Translations under genes and position numbers: made by a program
NCBI GenBank assembly: GCA_026002715.1
Contig: BOCC01000102.1
Coordinates: 1 to 7,932 of the forward strand
Origin: Synergistales bacterium
Lineage (GTDB): Bacteria > Synergistota > Synergistia > Synergistales > Aminobacteriaceae
DNA length: 7,932 nt
Direction of reading: 5' to 3'
In this document: positions 1 to 4,978 of the stretch, piece by piece
Layout: the number at the start of each line of letters is the position of its first letter
Position numbering within the stretch: the stretch's first letter is position 1
The notes under the pieces: model-generated
Told to the model about the DNA's origin: nothing
Seen by the model: the letters and a program-made list of their open reading frames with translations, nothing else
The model's database searches: none

Positions 1-34
1 ACCAGTCCTTAGACTACAAGACCCCTTCTGAAGT

Positions 35-151
35 CTACCTAACTGGAGGTAGAGATGGAGCGCCGTCAGAGGCAGGAGCTATTTCTCTTAAATCTGTCGC
101 ATAATGGTCTTGACAGATGGGGCCACTGTATTCTTTTGCGTAGAAGATCAT
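35..151 (-). CDS. Small hypothetical protein, 38 aa
   Basis: An ATG at 151 is preceded by GAGGTG about 8 nt upstream, a reasonable ribosome site, and the frame runs to TAG at 35-37. The product starts MIFYAKEYSGPIC and ends in a Pro/Ser-rich tail (APSLPPVR). I do not recognise it; no signal peptide or membrane segment is visible. It lies in the same direction as the genes to its right but beyond two terminators, and I see no convincing promoter. A hairpin with arms CGCTCT/AGAGCG lies at 174-193, just upstream of its ribosome site. The opposite strand carries a 48-codon frame at 55-201, also with a GGAGG, so the coding strand is not certain. Confidence 0.4.
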   Translation of the reverse strand: MIFYAKEYSGPICQDHYATDLREIAPASDGAPSLPPVR

Positions 152-220
152 GTTGTAATCACCTCGCTTTTGTCGCTCTTCACAAGGAGAGCGTGGAATG
201 AAAGAAAGAAAACAAACAAC

Positions 221-246
221 AAAAAAGACCGGGCTTGCGCCTAGTC
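221..246 (-). terminator. Second of two tandem intrinsic terminators
   Basis: Read on the minus strand, arms GACTAGG and CCCGGTC pair with one G-U and one mismatch around a CGCAAG loop, and a run of six T follows. It lies 15 nt past the first terminator, so it probably acts as a back-up stop for the two-gene unit that ends at 290. Confidence 0.6.
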
Positions 247-260
247 TTGTGCTTGGGTAT

Positions 261-280
261 AAAAAACCCCCTTGCGGGAG
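261..280 (-). terminator. Intrinsic terminator after the membrane-anchored protein gene
   Basis: On the minus strand CTCCC and GGGGG pair around a GCAA tetraloop (GNRA type) and are followed directly by TTTTTT. It begins 9 nt after the stop codon of the upstream gene, the usual place for a rho-independent terminator. Confidence 0.75.
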
Positions 281-289
281 CCTCTGTTT

Positions 290-727
290 TCACTTTATCG
301 AATTTGCTATCAGTTCCCCTATCTTAACCCATCCGCCCGTACCCCACAAAATGAAAAAGCCCAGTATCACGAAAAGCGCCGAAGCAACAAGGCCTTGAAA
401 AACTCCCGGCCAAAAACCGGGGGAAGAATATTTTCTCAAAAACTCTTCCCGCTGCGCTTCTAAATCTTCGCGTAATGCGGTATCTAAGAAAAACTGCATC
501 AGGCTCAACGCTTTTGTTTGATAGAGGTCAAGTTGTTCCTCGCTACCCGCTATCTCTTGAAAGTCTTTTAACTGCTGATCTGTGGGCGGCTGCCCGTTGT
601 TTTCTCTTTCCTTGTCTTTGATAAACGCTATTTTCTGCTTCTTGTAAAGAGAATAGGCGATATGGCCAAGCGTGTCTTTCTCGTCCTTTACGAGGCGGCT
701 GTAAATCTGCCTTCTGTTTTCGTCCAT
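290..727 (-). CDS. Hypothetical protein with C-terminal membrane anchor, 145 aa
   Basis: The first ~105 residues are charged, largely helical and soluble: MDENRRQIYSRL, an Arg/Lys/Glu-rich stretch around 29-45 with QPPTDQQLKDF near 46-56, and a helical segment to about 98. A GFWPGVFQG turn leads into one hydrophobic segment (about 108-130), then a short WVKIGELIANSIK tail. This suggests a cytoplasmic domain anchored by a single C-terminal helix. I chose the ATG at 727 over a TTG one codon earlier because it makes a TGATG stop/start overlap with the upstream gene, which implies translational coupling. The YSLYKKQKIAFIKDKE...PPTDQQLKDF pattern looks like a conserved protein family, but I cannot assign a function. 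The gene shares a promoter with its upstream neighbour and ends at tandem terminators. Confidence 0.75.
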   Translation of the reverse strand: MDENRRQIYSRLVKDEKDTLGHIAYSLYKKQKIAFIKDKERENNGQPPTDQQLKDFQEIAGSEEQLDLYQTKALSLMQFFLDTALREDLEAQREEFLRKYSSPGFWPGVFQGLVASALFVILGFFILWGTGGWVKIGELIANSIK

Positions 728-906
728 CAAATCCCCGATGCCTCCATAGCTCTGGCGGCCTGATGAAAGGCGTCCCGTATTACCTTCTCAGTCTTTTCGG
801 TACGAGGTAAAAAATTTTCATGTCCGCCACTTTGTATAACCCTCGTATTGGTTCTCTCAATGACGCGTTTGCTTATGACGTGTTCTCCGGTTTTTGTATC
901 TGCCAC
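727..906 (-). CDS. Hypothetical protein, 59 aa, first gene of a two-gene operon
   Basis: The GTG at 906 has a near-perfect ribosome site (AAAAGGAGG at 915-923, 8 nt spacing). An in-frame ATG at 948 would add 14 residues, but it overlaps the -10 box of the promoter at 947-975 and so could not be on that transcript. The protein is small, soluble and charged (start VADTKTGEHVISKRVIERTNTRV, read here in pieces: KTGEHVISKRVIERTN, then NFLPRTEKTEKVIRDAFHQA) with no membrane segment. Its stop overlaps the ATG of the next gene as TGATG, so the two products are probably made together. I do not recognise the family. Confidence 0.65.
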   Translation of the reverse strand: MADTKTGEHVISKRVIERTNTRVIQSGGHENFLPRTEKTEKVIRDAFHQAARAMEASGI

Positions 907-946
907 AATGTCCGCCTCCTTTTCCGTATCGTATGAGCTTGTGTTC

Positions 947-975
947 ATTCTACATCACAGAAAAAGGGTTGACAA
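947..975 (-). promoter_or_regulatory. Sigma-70-type promoter for the two-gene unit
   Basis: On the minus strand, -35 TTGTCA (970-975) and -10 TAGAAT (947-952) are separated by exactly 17 nt. The predicted start of transcription is near 940, giving a leader of about 34 nt before the GTG at 906. The element lies just past the terminator of the toxin/immunity segment, so the two units are transcribed separately. Confidence 0.7.
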
Positions 976-992
976 TATTTTTTTACTTACCT

Positions 993-1023
993 CAAAATAA
1001 AAGCCCCGCTTGAAAGCGAGGCT
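993..1023 (-). terminator. Intrinsic terminator of the toxin/immunity segment
   Basis: On the minus strand AGCCTCGCT and AGCGGGGCT form a 9-bp stem (one U-G pair) with a TTCA loop, followed by TTTTATTTT. It lies about 20 nt after the stop of the last small gene (1044), closing the transcript that runs from about 2150. Confidence 0.8.
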
Positions 1024-1026
1024 GTT

Positions 1027-1043
1027 AAGGGCTTGGGTTCTTG
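1027..1043 (-). repeat. 17-nt repeat, copy after the second putative immunity gene
   Basis: Minus-strand CAAGAACCCAAGCCCTT directly follows the stop codon of the gene at 1044-1244. It differs by one base from the copy at 1484-1500, which lies behind the other putative immunity gene. Shared sequence at the ends of cassettes is a common footprint of recombination between related toxin-immunity units. Confidence 0.6.
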
Positions 1044-1244
1044 CTACATTAAGCAATCTAAAAATTCTTCATACTCACTCAATGGGACAGGAGTATCAGA
1101 CGCAATACAATCTTTTATGCGGTTGATGTGGTAATCGGGATCAGAACGATTATCAAGATAATCAATAGGGTAATCTTCGTTAAAGTGCTTCTCATACTTT
1201 TCTATCGTATCATCTAACTCAGGTGTAGATATCGACCACGCCAT
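1044..1244 (-). CDS. Putative immunity protein, acidic, 66 aa
   Basis: I chose the ATG at 1244 because GGGAG at 1254-1258 is 9 nt before it; an ATG at 1253 touches the GGGAG and is too close. The protein begins MAWSISTPELDDTIEKYEKH and is strongly acidic, with FNEDYPIDYLDNRSDPDYH in the middle and PLSEYEEFLDCLM at the C-terminus. No signal peptide or membrane segment is present. Small acidic cytoplasmic proteins directly downstream of toxin fragments are typically immunity proteins, and the spacing (start 13 nt past the previous stop) fits that role. The family itself is not one I can name, so the role is inferred from composition and position. The gene is followed by a repeat and a terminator. 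Confidence 0.6.
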   Translation of the reverse strand: MAWSISTPELDDTIEKYEKHFNEDYPIDYLDNRSDPDYHINRIKDCIASDTPVPLSEYEEFLDCLM

Positions 1245-1257
1245 CCCTATCATCTCC

Positions 1258-1476
1258 CTAAAGATTCGCGAGCTCTTTTTCTACAGTAGCTACTGTCTGC
1301 GGGAAAAAGCTGCGAACAAATTCAAGGCCCTCGGTATTGTTGGACGCTATAAGCTCAAAAATATCGGCAAAATTTTCTCTGCGCCACGAGGCAGGATTTC
1401 TTCTGCAATACAACTCAGGGTGACTCCAATCTCCGCTAATCTTTCCACCGCTCATATTGCTGAATATATCACTCAC
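1258..1476 (-). CDS. Hypothetical fragment, possible toxin C-terminus, 72 aa
   Basis: The frame opens at a GTG (1476) without a recognisable ribosome site and stops 13 nt before the next gene's start. The product starts SDIFSNMSGGKISGDW, has a basic/aromatic middle (ELYCRRNPASWRREN) and ends with a helical FVRSFFPQTVATVEKEL segment. I do not recognise it. Lack of a good start, short length and position just ahead of a small acidic gene suggest the displaced C-terminal end of a larger toxin whose partner is the downstream gene. It could equally be a small independent protein. A 17-nt repeat lies 8 nt upstream of its start. Confidence 0.45.
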   Translation of the reverse strand: MSDIFSNMSGGKISGDWSHPELYCRRNPASWRRENFADIFELIASNNTEGLEFVRSFFPQTVATVEKELANL

Positions 1477-1483
1477 AGCAGGG

Positions 1484-1500
1484 AAGGGCTTGTGTTCTTG
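1484..1500 (-). repeat. 17-nt repeat, copy after the first putative immunity gene
   Basis: Minus-strand CAAGAACACAAGCCCTT, one mismatch from the copy at 1027-1043. It lies in the 39-nt gap between the stop of the gene at 1516-1866 and the GTG of the next frame. Confidence 0.6.
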
Positions 1501-1515
1501 TTGCCTAAGTAAAAA

Positions 1516-1866
1516 CTATGCGGCTATAACCCATTCAGCATTAATTTTTTTCTTGAATGAGTTATACGGTCTAAACGGAACATCCGCCCAAGATATTTTC
1601 CCTGTTATTTTGTCAACATAGAAGAAATAAGTTACCTCTTTATTCTCTTTGTCGCTGTCAACTGCAAATATAGCGAATGAATAACCCTCATCATATTCGT
1701 TGTACGCACCATCAAAGCCTATGCTACCACTATCCCCGTCTTCTTCCTCGTCCATGCTATCATCTACTGGTGGAAGTCCAACACGATCCCAGTTAACTTT
1801 ATCTTTATTGGCGTCCGGGTCAAGCAAATAACCTTTTAATATTTCCATAGCTTCAATAACTGTCAT
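1516..1866 (-). CDS. Putative immunity protein for a papain-fold toxin, 116 aa
   Basis: The ATG at 1866 overlaps the stop of the toxin fragment (ATGA), and GGAGGG 9 nt upstream, inside the last toxin codons, gives a good ribosome site. The protein begins MTVIEAMEILKGYLLDPDAN, carries a very acidic loop at about 35-45 (DDSMDEEEDGD) and then a beta-rich core: GYSFAIFAVDSD, EVTYFFYVDKITGKISW. The VDKITGKISW pattern resembles the strand-turn-strand ends of several immunity families, but I cannot name one. No signal peptide is present, so it should be cytoplasmic, where an immunity protein would neutralise toxin delivered by neighbours. Function is inferred from position, overlap, acidity and size. 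It is apparently intact although its partner is truncated. Confidence 0.65.
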   Translation of the reverse strand: MTVIEAMEILKGYLLDPDANKDKVNWDRVGLPPVDDSMDEEEDGDSGSIGFDGAYNEYDEGYSFAIFAVDSDKENKEVTYFFYVDKITGKISWADVPFRPYNSFKKKINAEWVIAA

Positions 1867-2153
1867 GGTTTCTTGCCCTCCTTTATTAACGCAGAAATAT
1901 CTAAGTTAGGGTCAAACTTAGCATTGTCCATACGCCAGTATTTGAAGTTCTTTCCAAGTTTAAGATAATCTTCCGCATTGCTGGACGGATTCTGAGGATC
2001 ATAGAAAACGACCTTGCCGTTTTCTATTTCGGCGACATAAACATGAGCACTCCTGCCTTTTTTCCATTGTGTATATATTCCGAATCTCGCTCCGTTGGGA
2101 TAATTAAATTGGTAAACCCCCGGCTCTGCCGGGGGACTCATAAAGTTTGACAA
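1863..2153 (-). CDS. C-terminal fragment of papain-fold (Tox-PL-like) toxin, catalytic Cys missing
   Basis: From about residue 24 the sequence (RFGIYTQWKKGRSAHVYVAE, then NGKVVFYDPQNP, then KYWRMDNAKFD) matches the second half of papain-fold polymorphic toxins: the His of GRSAHV and the Asp-Pro-Gln of FYDPQ would be the catalytic His and Asp-containing motif. The family also needs an N-terminal Cys; this 96-codon frame has no Cys at all. It opens at a TTG (2153), or an ATG at 2141, neither with a ribosome site, and the first codons are made by a perfect GC-rich inverted repeat. This is therefore most likely the displaced 3' end of a longer toxin gene (contact-dependent, Rhs or phage MuF type), kept next to its immunity gene. 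Family assignment is from motif recognition only. Confidence 0.6.
   Translation of the reverse strand: MSNFMSPPAEPGVYQFNYPNGARFGIYTQWKKGRSAHVYVAEIENGKVVFYDPQNPSSNAEDYLKLGKNFKYWRMDNAKFDPNLDISALIKEGKKP
2117..2135. repeat. Perfect 8-bp GC-rich inverted repeat at the toxin break point
   Basis: CCCCCGGC and GCCGGGGG flank a 3-nt loop. It encodes the SPPAEPG residues at the start of the toxin fragment, exactly where homology to the toxin domain seems to be lost. On the minus strand it is followed by only TTTACC, a poor T-run, so it is not a convincing terminator. Such tight hairpins occur in REP elements and at ends of IS200/IS605 elements; neither can be confirmed here. Confidence 0.55.
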
Positions 2154-2383
2154 TTCTGGAAACAGGAATGATCCTTAGGATAGACTGCACTCAACACGGA
2201 TTATCAGCGATGCTCAAGCTGAGGAGCATCATGCCAAATTAACATAGCCAAGAAAGCGATAGACATTGCCGTTCGTGGCAATAAAGTTATCGCAAAGGCG
2301 ATATTCAGCGGCAATTTCACTCGTTTTGCATAGCGACTGAATAGTTACGACTTTTAGGCGTAAAGAAAGGGAGATTTCACGAT
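2154..2383. other. Spacer with several small hairpins, no intact gene
   Basis: This 230-nt stretch separates the minus-strand toxin fragment from the plus-strand lipoprotein remnant. It contains an 11-nt palindrome ATCCTTAGGAT (2171-2181), a 7-bp hairpin GATGCTC/GAGCATC (2209-2230), ATTGCC/GGCAAT (2265-2282) and ATCGC/GCGAT (near 2289-2302). A start-less plus-strand frame at 2223-2333 ends AIDIAVRGNKVIAKAIF...TRFA and may be a gene remnant. I see no convincing promoter for either neighbouring gene. Confidence 0.4.
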
Positions 2384-2539
2384 ATGAAAAAAGCGTTGTT
2401 GATTGCGTTAAGTTTTTTGGTGGGCTTTATGATGCTTGGCTGTTCGGCGACGGCGAGCGAGCTTGACGACAAGCGTGTCGCGAACCTGTTTTCCGTCGCG
2501 ACAAAGACGCGTTCTTATGGCGACTTTGTCGGGAGGTGA
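2384..2539 (+). CDS. N-terminal part of a putative lipoprotein (51 aa, frame then broken)
   Basis: The ATG at 2384 follows AAAGGGAG with about 10 nt spacing. The product has a textbook lipoprotein signal: MKK, a hydrophobic core ALLIALSFLVGFMM, and lipobox MLGC with the lipidated Cys at residue 20. Only 31 residues follow (ASELDDKRVANLFSVATKTR, SYGDFVGR) before TGA. Coding continues in the next frame from a GTG overlapping this stop, so the gene is probably frameshifted. As it stands it would be a tiny secreted lipid-anchored peptide of unknown function. It is on the opposite strand to its neighbours on both sides. Confidence 0.5.
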   Translation: MKKALLIALSFLVGFMMLGCSATASELDDKRVANLFSVATKTRSYGDFVGR

Positions 2540-2771
2540 AGTTTACGGGCGAATGGGAAATACCTAAGGGTTCCGCCGAGCCGAGTAATTTTAGGCTTTA
2601 CGCCATGGAGATGTCGGCCTTGAATCGACCCAAGGGCGTTGGCGATTTTGGATATGGGGACTTCCGAAAGCAATTTGTAAGAGTGACAATCCGATGCCGA
2701 AAGGCTGGTAGCAGAGGGAAGTTTACGACGTCCGTCATACTCATCCCTTCATATAAGTTCATTATCGAAAA

Positions 2772-2805
2772 GAGTTTTGCGTTAAGAAAAACTCCGTTAT
2801 TTTTT
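2772..2805 (+). terminator. Intrinsic terminator for the lipoprotein remnant
   Basis: GAGTTTT (2772-2778) pairs with AAAACTC (2788-2794) and is followed by TTATTTTTT. It faces the trp operon terminator 23 nt away, so the two transcripts converge and are both stopped here. Confidence 0.5.
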
Positions 2806-2816
2806 GCAGTTCATCA

Positions 2817-2846
2817 GATAAAAATAGGGGCGGCAGGCAGCCGCCC
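2817..2846 (-). terminator. trp operon terminator
   Basis: On the minus strand GGGCGGC and GCCGCCC form a perfect 7-bp GC stem with a 5-nt loop, then CTATTTTTAT. The stem begins 6 nt after the trpA stop codon, marking the operon's 3' end. Confidence 0.85.
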
Positions 2847-2851
2847 GAAAT

Positions 2852-3670
2852 TTACTGTTTTACACTCCTTGTCGCGGCCTTCATAGACCGAACAAATTGC
2901 CCCAGTTCCTCACGTGTTTTACGGTCGTCGTCCAAGTGGGCGGCCACTATGGAAACCGTCGCGGAACCCGCTATCGCCCCGTCCGCTCCGGCCGCGAGAC
3001 AAGCCTTGACGTGTTCGGGGCGCGAGATGCCGAACCCGACGACGACCGGCGGAGATTTTGCCTCTTTCAAAAACGCGATTTTCGACGAAAGCGGGGCCGT
3101 CATTTCCCGTTCAGCGCCCGTCACTCCGGCGCGTCCCAAAAAATAAACGTAGCCCTTAGAGGCTTTGGCAATATCGCGCAGTGTTTCGTCCGACGCGTTG
3201 GGCGGAACTATAAACACCGACGCTACCCCGGCTTTGCTCGCCGCCTCCGTGAAAGAATCGGCCGACAGGGTAGGAACGTCGGCCACAAGCACGGAATCGA
3301 CGCCGCATTCAAAGACGCGCGCATAAAACCGCTCCATTCCTCGCCCCAATACAAGATTGGCGTAGACGAGAAGCCCAAACGGAATCTCAGGATGTCTTTT
3401 TCGCACACCCGCCAAAATCGCAAGGCAATCGTCGGTCGTCGAGCCGCCGTTGAGCGCCCGGTTTGCGGCTGCCTGAATGACGACACCGTCCGCCACCGGG
3501 TCGGAGAAGGGAATGCCCAGTTCGAGGGCGTCCGCGCCGCTTTCGATCAACGTCTCGACAATGGCCTCGCTCTTCTCTATAGAGGGATCGCCGAGCATCA
3601 CAAACGGAATGAACGCCCCCTCGCCTCTTGTTTTCAACTTCTCGAACATCTTTTCGTATCTCTGGCTCAT
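2852..3670 (-). CDS. trpA: Tryptophan synthase alpha subunit
   Basis: Cleaves indole-3-glycerol phosphate to indole and glyceraldehyde 3-phosphate; indole is channelled to TrpB in the alpha2-beta2 complex in the cytoplasm. At 272 aa it has the normal family length and a TIM-barrel order of motifs: [11 protein letters not shown] (20-30), [15 protein letters not shown] with the catalytic pair Glu50 and Asp61 (E. coli 49 and 60), [10 protein letters not shown] for the mobile loop, and phosphate-site VVVGFGIS and [12 protein letters not shown] near the end. The ATG overlaps the trpB stop as ATGA, with GGAGG 9 nt upstream, so translation is coupled to trpB and the subunits are made in step. It is the last gene of the operon. 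No defect is visible. Confidence 0.97.
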   Translation of the reverse strand: MSQRYEKMFEKLKTRGEGAFIPFVMLGDPSIEKSEAIVETLIESGADALELGIPFSDPVADGVVIQAAANRALNGGSTTDDCLAILAGVRKRHPEIPFGLLVYANLVLGRGMERFYARVFECGVDSVLVADVPTLSADSFTEAASKAGVASVFIVPPNASDETLRDIAKASKGYVYFLGRAGVTGAEREMTAPLSSKIAFLKEAKSPPVVVGFGISRPEHVKACLAAGADGAIAGSATVSIVAAHLDDDRKTREELGQFVRSMKAATRSVKQ

Positions 3671-4866
3671 TTCGCGCCGCCTCCGTTCTCACCCATCTTG
3701 ATATATGGCATGACCTGCTCCATGTCCTTGTCGCCGCGGCCCGAGATGTTGACGATGTAGACCTGCTCCGTCGTCGCGGCAGCCGCGCACTTGAGGGCGT
3801 GGGCCAAGGCGTGGGCCGATTCGAGCGCGGGGATTATGCCTTCCTCGCGGGAGAGAAGCGCGAAAGCGTCGAGCGCCTCCGTATCCGTCACTCCGACATA
3901 CGACGCGCGCCCAGTCGAGTGGAGATACGAGTGCTGCGCCCCGACGCCGGGGTAGTCGAGCCCGGCGGAGATAGAGTGCGACTCCCGTATCTGTCCGTCG
4001 TCGTCCTGCAAAACGTAGCTGTAGCTGCCGTGCAAAATTCCGGGGCGTCCCTTCTCGATGGTCGCGCCGTGTTTTTCGGTATGCAGTCCGTGCCCCGCCG
4101 GCTCGACGCCCACAAGTTTCACATTCGTTTCGTCGATGAAGTCCGCGAAAATCCCCATGGCGTTCGAGCCGCCTCCGACGCAGGCGAACACCGCATCGGG
4201 CAGACGTCCCTCGGCCTCTATTATCTGCCTCTTCGCCTCGCGCCCTATGACGCGCTGAAACTCCCGAACAATTGTCGGGAAAGGATGAGGCCCGGCCACG
4301 GTCCCCAAGAGATAATGGGTGTCCCCATAGCTCGACGCCCAGTCGCGCAATGCCTCGTTGATGGCGTCCTTCAGCCCGCAGCTTCCCGTTTCGACCGGCA
4401 CGACCTCAGTCCCCATCAGCCTCATCCGAAAAACGTTAGGAGCCTGCCGGGCCATGTCTTTCGACCCCATGTAAACCCGCGTCTTCATCTTGAAAAGCGC
4501 GCCCGCTATGGCCGTCGCCACGCCGTGCTGTCCCGCCCCCGTCTCCGCTATCAGGCGCGTCTTGCCCATGCGCCGCGCGAGCAGCGCCTGACCCAGCACC
4601 TGATTGGTCTTGTGTGCCCCGCCGTGCAGAAGGTCCTCGCGCTTTAGATACAGCTTCACTTTTGTGGCGCCCGCCAAGTTGCGGCACCGATAAAGCGGCG
4701 TCTCGCGCCCCGCGTACTCCTTCAACAATCCTTCAAATTCAGCCTTGAAGACAGGGTCGGCTTGCGCGTCCTCAAAAGCCCGCTCCAAATCCAAAAGCGT
4801 CGGAACGAGTATCTCCGGCACAAACATGCCCCCAAATTCCCCAAAAGCCCCTTTTGTTATTTTCAT
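3667..4866 (-). CDS. trpB: Tryptophan synthase beta subunit
   Basis: Condenses indole with L-serine to L-tryptophan using pyridoxal phosphate. The protein has 399 aa, typical of TrpB1. Visible motifs in order: [11 protein letters not shown] near the start, [16 protein letters not shown] with the PLP Lys86, [11 protein letters not shown] with catalytic Glu108, the phosphate-binding GGGSNAMG (231-238), [10 protein letters not shown] (346-355) and NISGRGDKD with Ser375 near the PLP ring nitrogen. All are intact. The start ATG follows a GGGTGAGAG stretch, a moderate ribosome site, and comes immediately after the TAA of a 7-codon frame. Unlike the other genes of the operon it is separated from its upstream neighbour by about 100 nt, which contains the tandem repeat. 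Confidence 0.97.
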   Translation of the reverse strand: MKITKGAFGEFGGMFVPEILVPTLLDLERAFEDAQADPVFKAEFEGLLKEYAGRETPLYRCRNLAGATKVKLYLKREDLLHGGAHKTNQVLGQALLARRMGKTRLIAETGAGQHGVATAIAGALFKMKTRVYMGSKDMARQAPNVFRMRLMGTEVVPVETGSCGLKDAINEALRDWASSYGDTHYLLGTVAGPHPFPTIVREFQRVIGREAKRQIIEAEGRLPDAVFACVGGGSNAMGIFADFIDETNVKLVGVEPAGHGLHTEKHGATIEKGRPGILHGSYSYVLQDDDGQIRESHSISAGLDYPGVGAQHSYLHSTGRASYVGVTDTEALDAFALLSREEGIIPALESAHALAHALKCAAAATTEQVYIVNISGRGDKDMEQVMPYIKMGENGGGAK

Positions 4867-4922
4867 TTAACTCTCACCCGACCTCACCATTTTCAGACTT
4901 AACTTAACTTGACTTATTTTAT

Positions 4923-4978
4923 CTATTTCGCTATTTCGCTATTTCGCTATTTCGCTATTTCGCTATCTCACTATCTCA
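4923..4978. repeat. 8-bp tandem repeat array, seven units, spanning the trpCF stop codon
   Basis: Five exact copies of CTATTTCG (4923-4962) are followed by two diverged copies CTATCTCA (4963-4978). On the minus strand every unit ends in TAG, and the first unit's TAG (4971-4973) is the stop codon of trpCF. Copy-number change would therefore alter only the trpCF-trpB spacer. A weaker ACTTA-type repeat lies beside it at about 4898-4916. Confidence 0.9.

Larger units (their letters stand above)
2536..2886 (+). pseudogene. Continuation of the frameshifted lipoprotein gene
   Basis: This frame starts at a GTG that overlaps the TGA at 2537-2539. It reads MKFTGEWEIPKGSAEPSNF, then RLYAMEMSALNRPKGVGDFGYGDF, which looks like a genuine secreted-domain sequence with the GEWE and GDFGYGDF aromatic/Gly pattern. 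Beyond about 2760 it runs through a plus-strand terminator, the trp operon terminator and the antisense of trpA's 3' end, so the real gene must have ended earlier, perhaps after another frame change. I do not recognise the family. The alternative is two short overlapping genes, which I think less likely because the second has no signal peptide. Confidence 0.4.

Noticed and set aside
55..398. Two plus-strand frames (55-201 and 198-398), overlapping as ATGA and each with a purine-rich site
   Set aside because: The second runs antisense into the membrane-protein gene and through two terminators, and the first is rich in Arg/Cys/His without protein-like order; the minus-strand 38-codon frame seemed more plausible, though not certain.
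2117..2135. Intrinsic terminator on the minus strand
   Set aside because: The stem is strong but followed only by TTTACC, and it lies at the beginning of an open frame rather than at a gene's end.
2897..4647. Long plus-strand open frames across trpA and trpB
   Set aside because: They are antisense to well-supported trp genes, a normal effect of GC-rich coding sequence; their translations are Arg-rich and have no domain features.
4923..4978. CRISPR-like array
   Set aside because: Units are 8 bp and adjacent, with no spacers; this is a simple tandem repeat.
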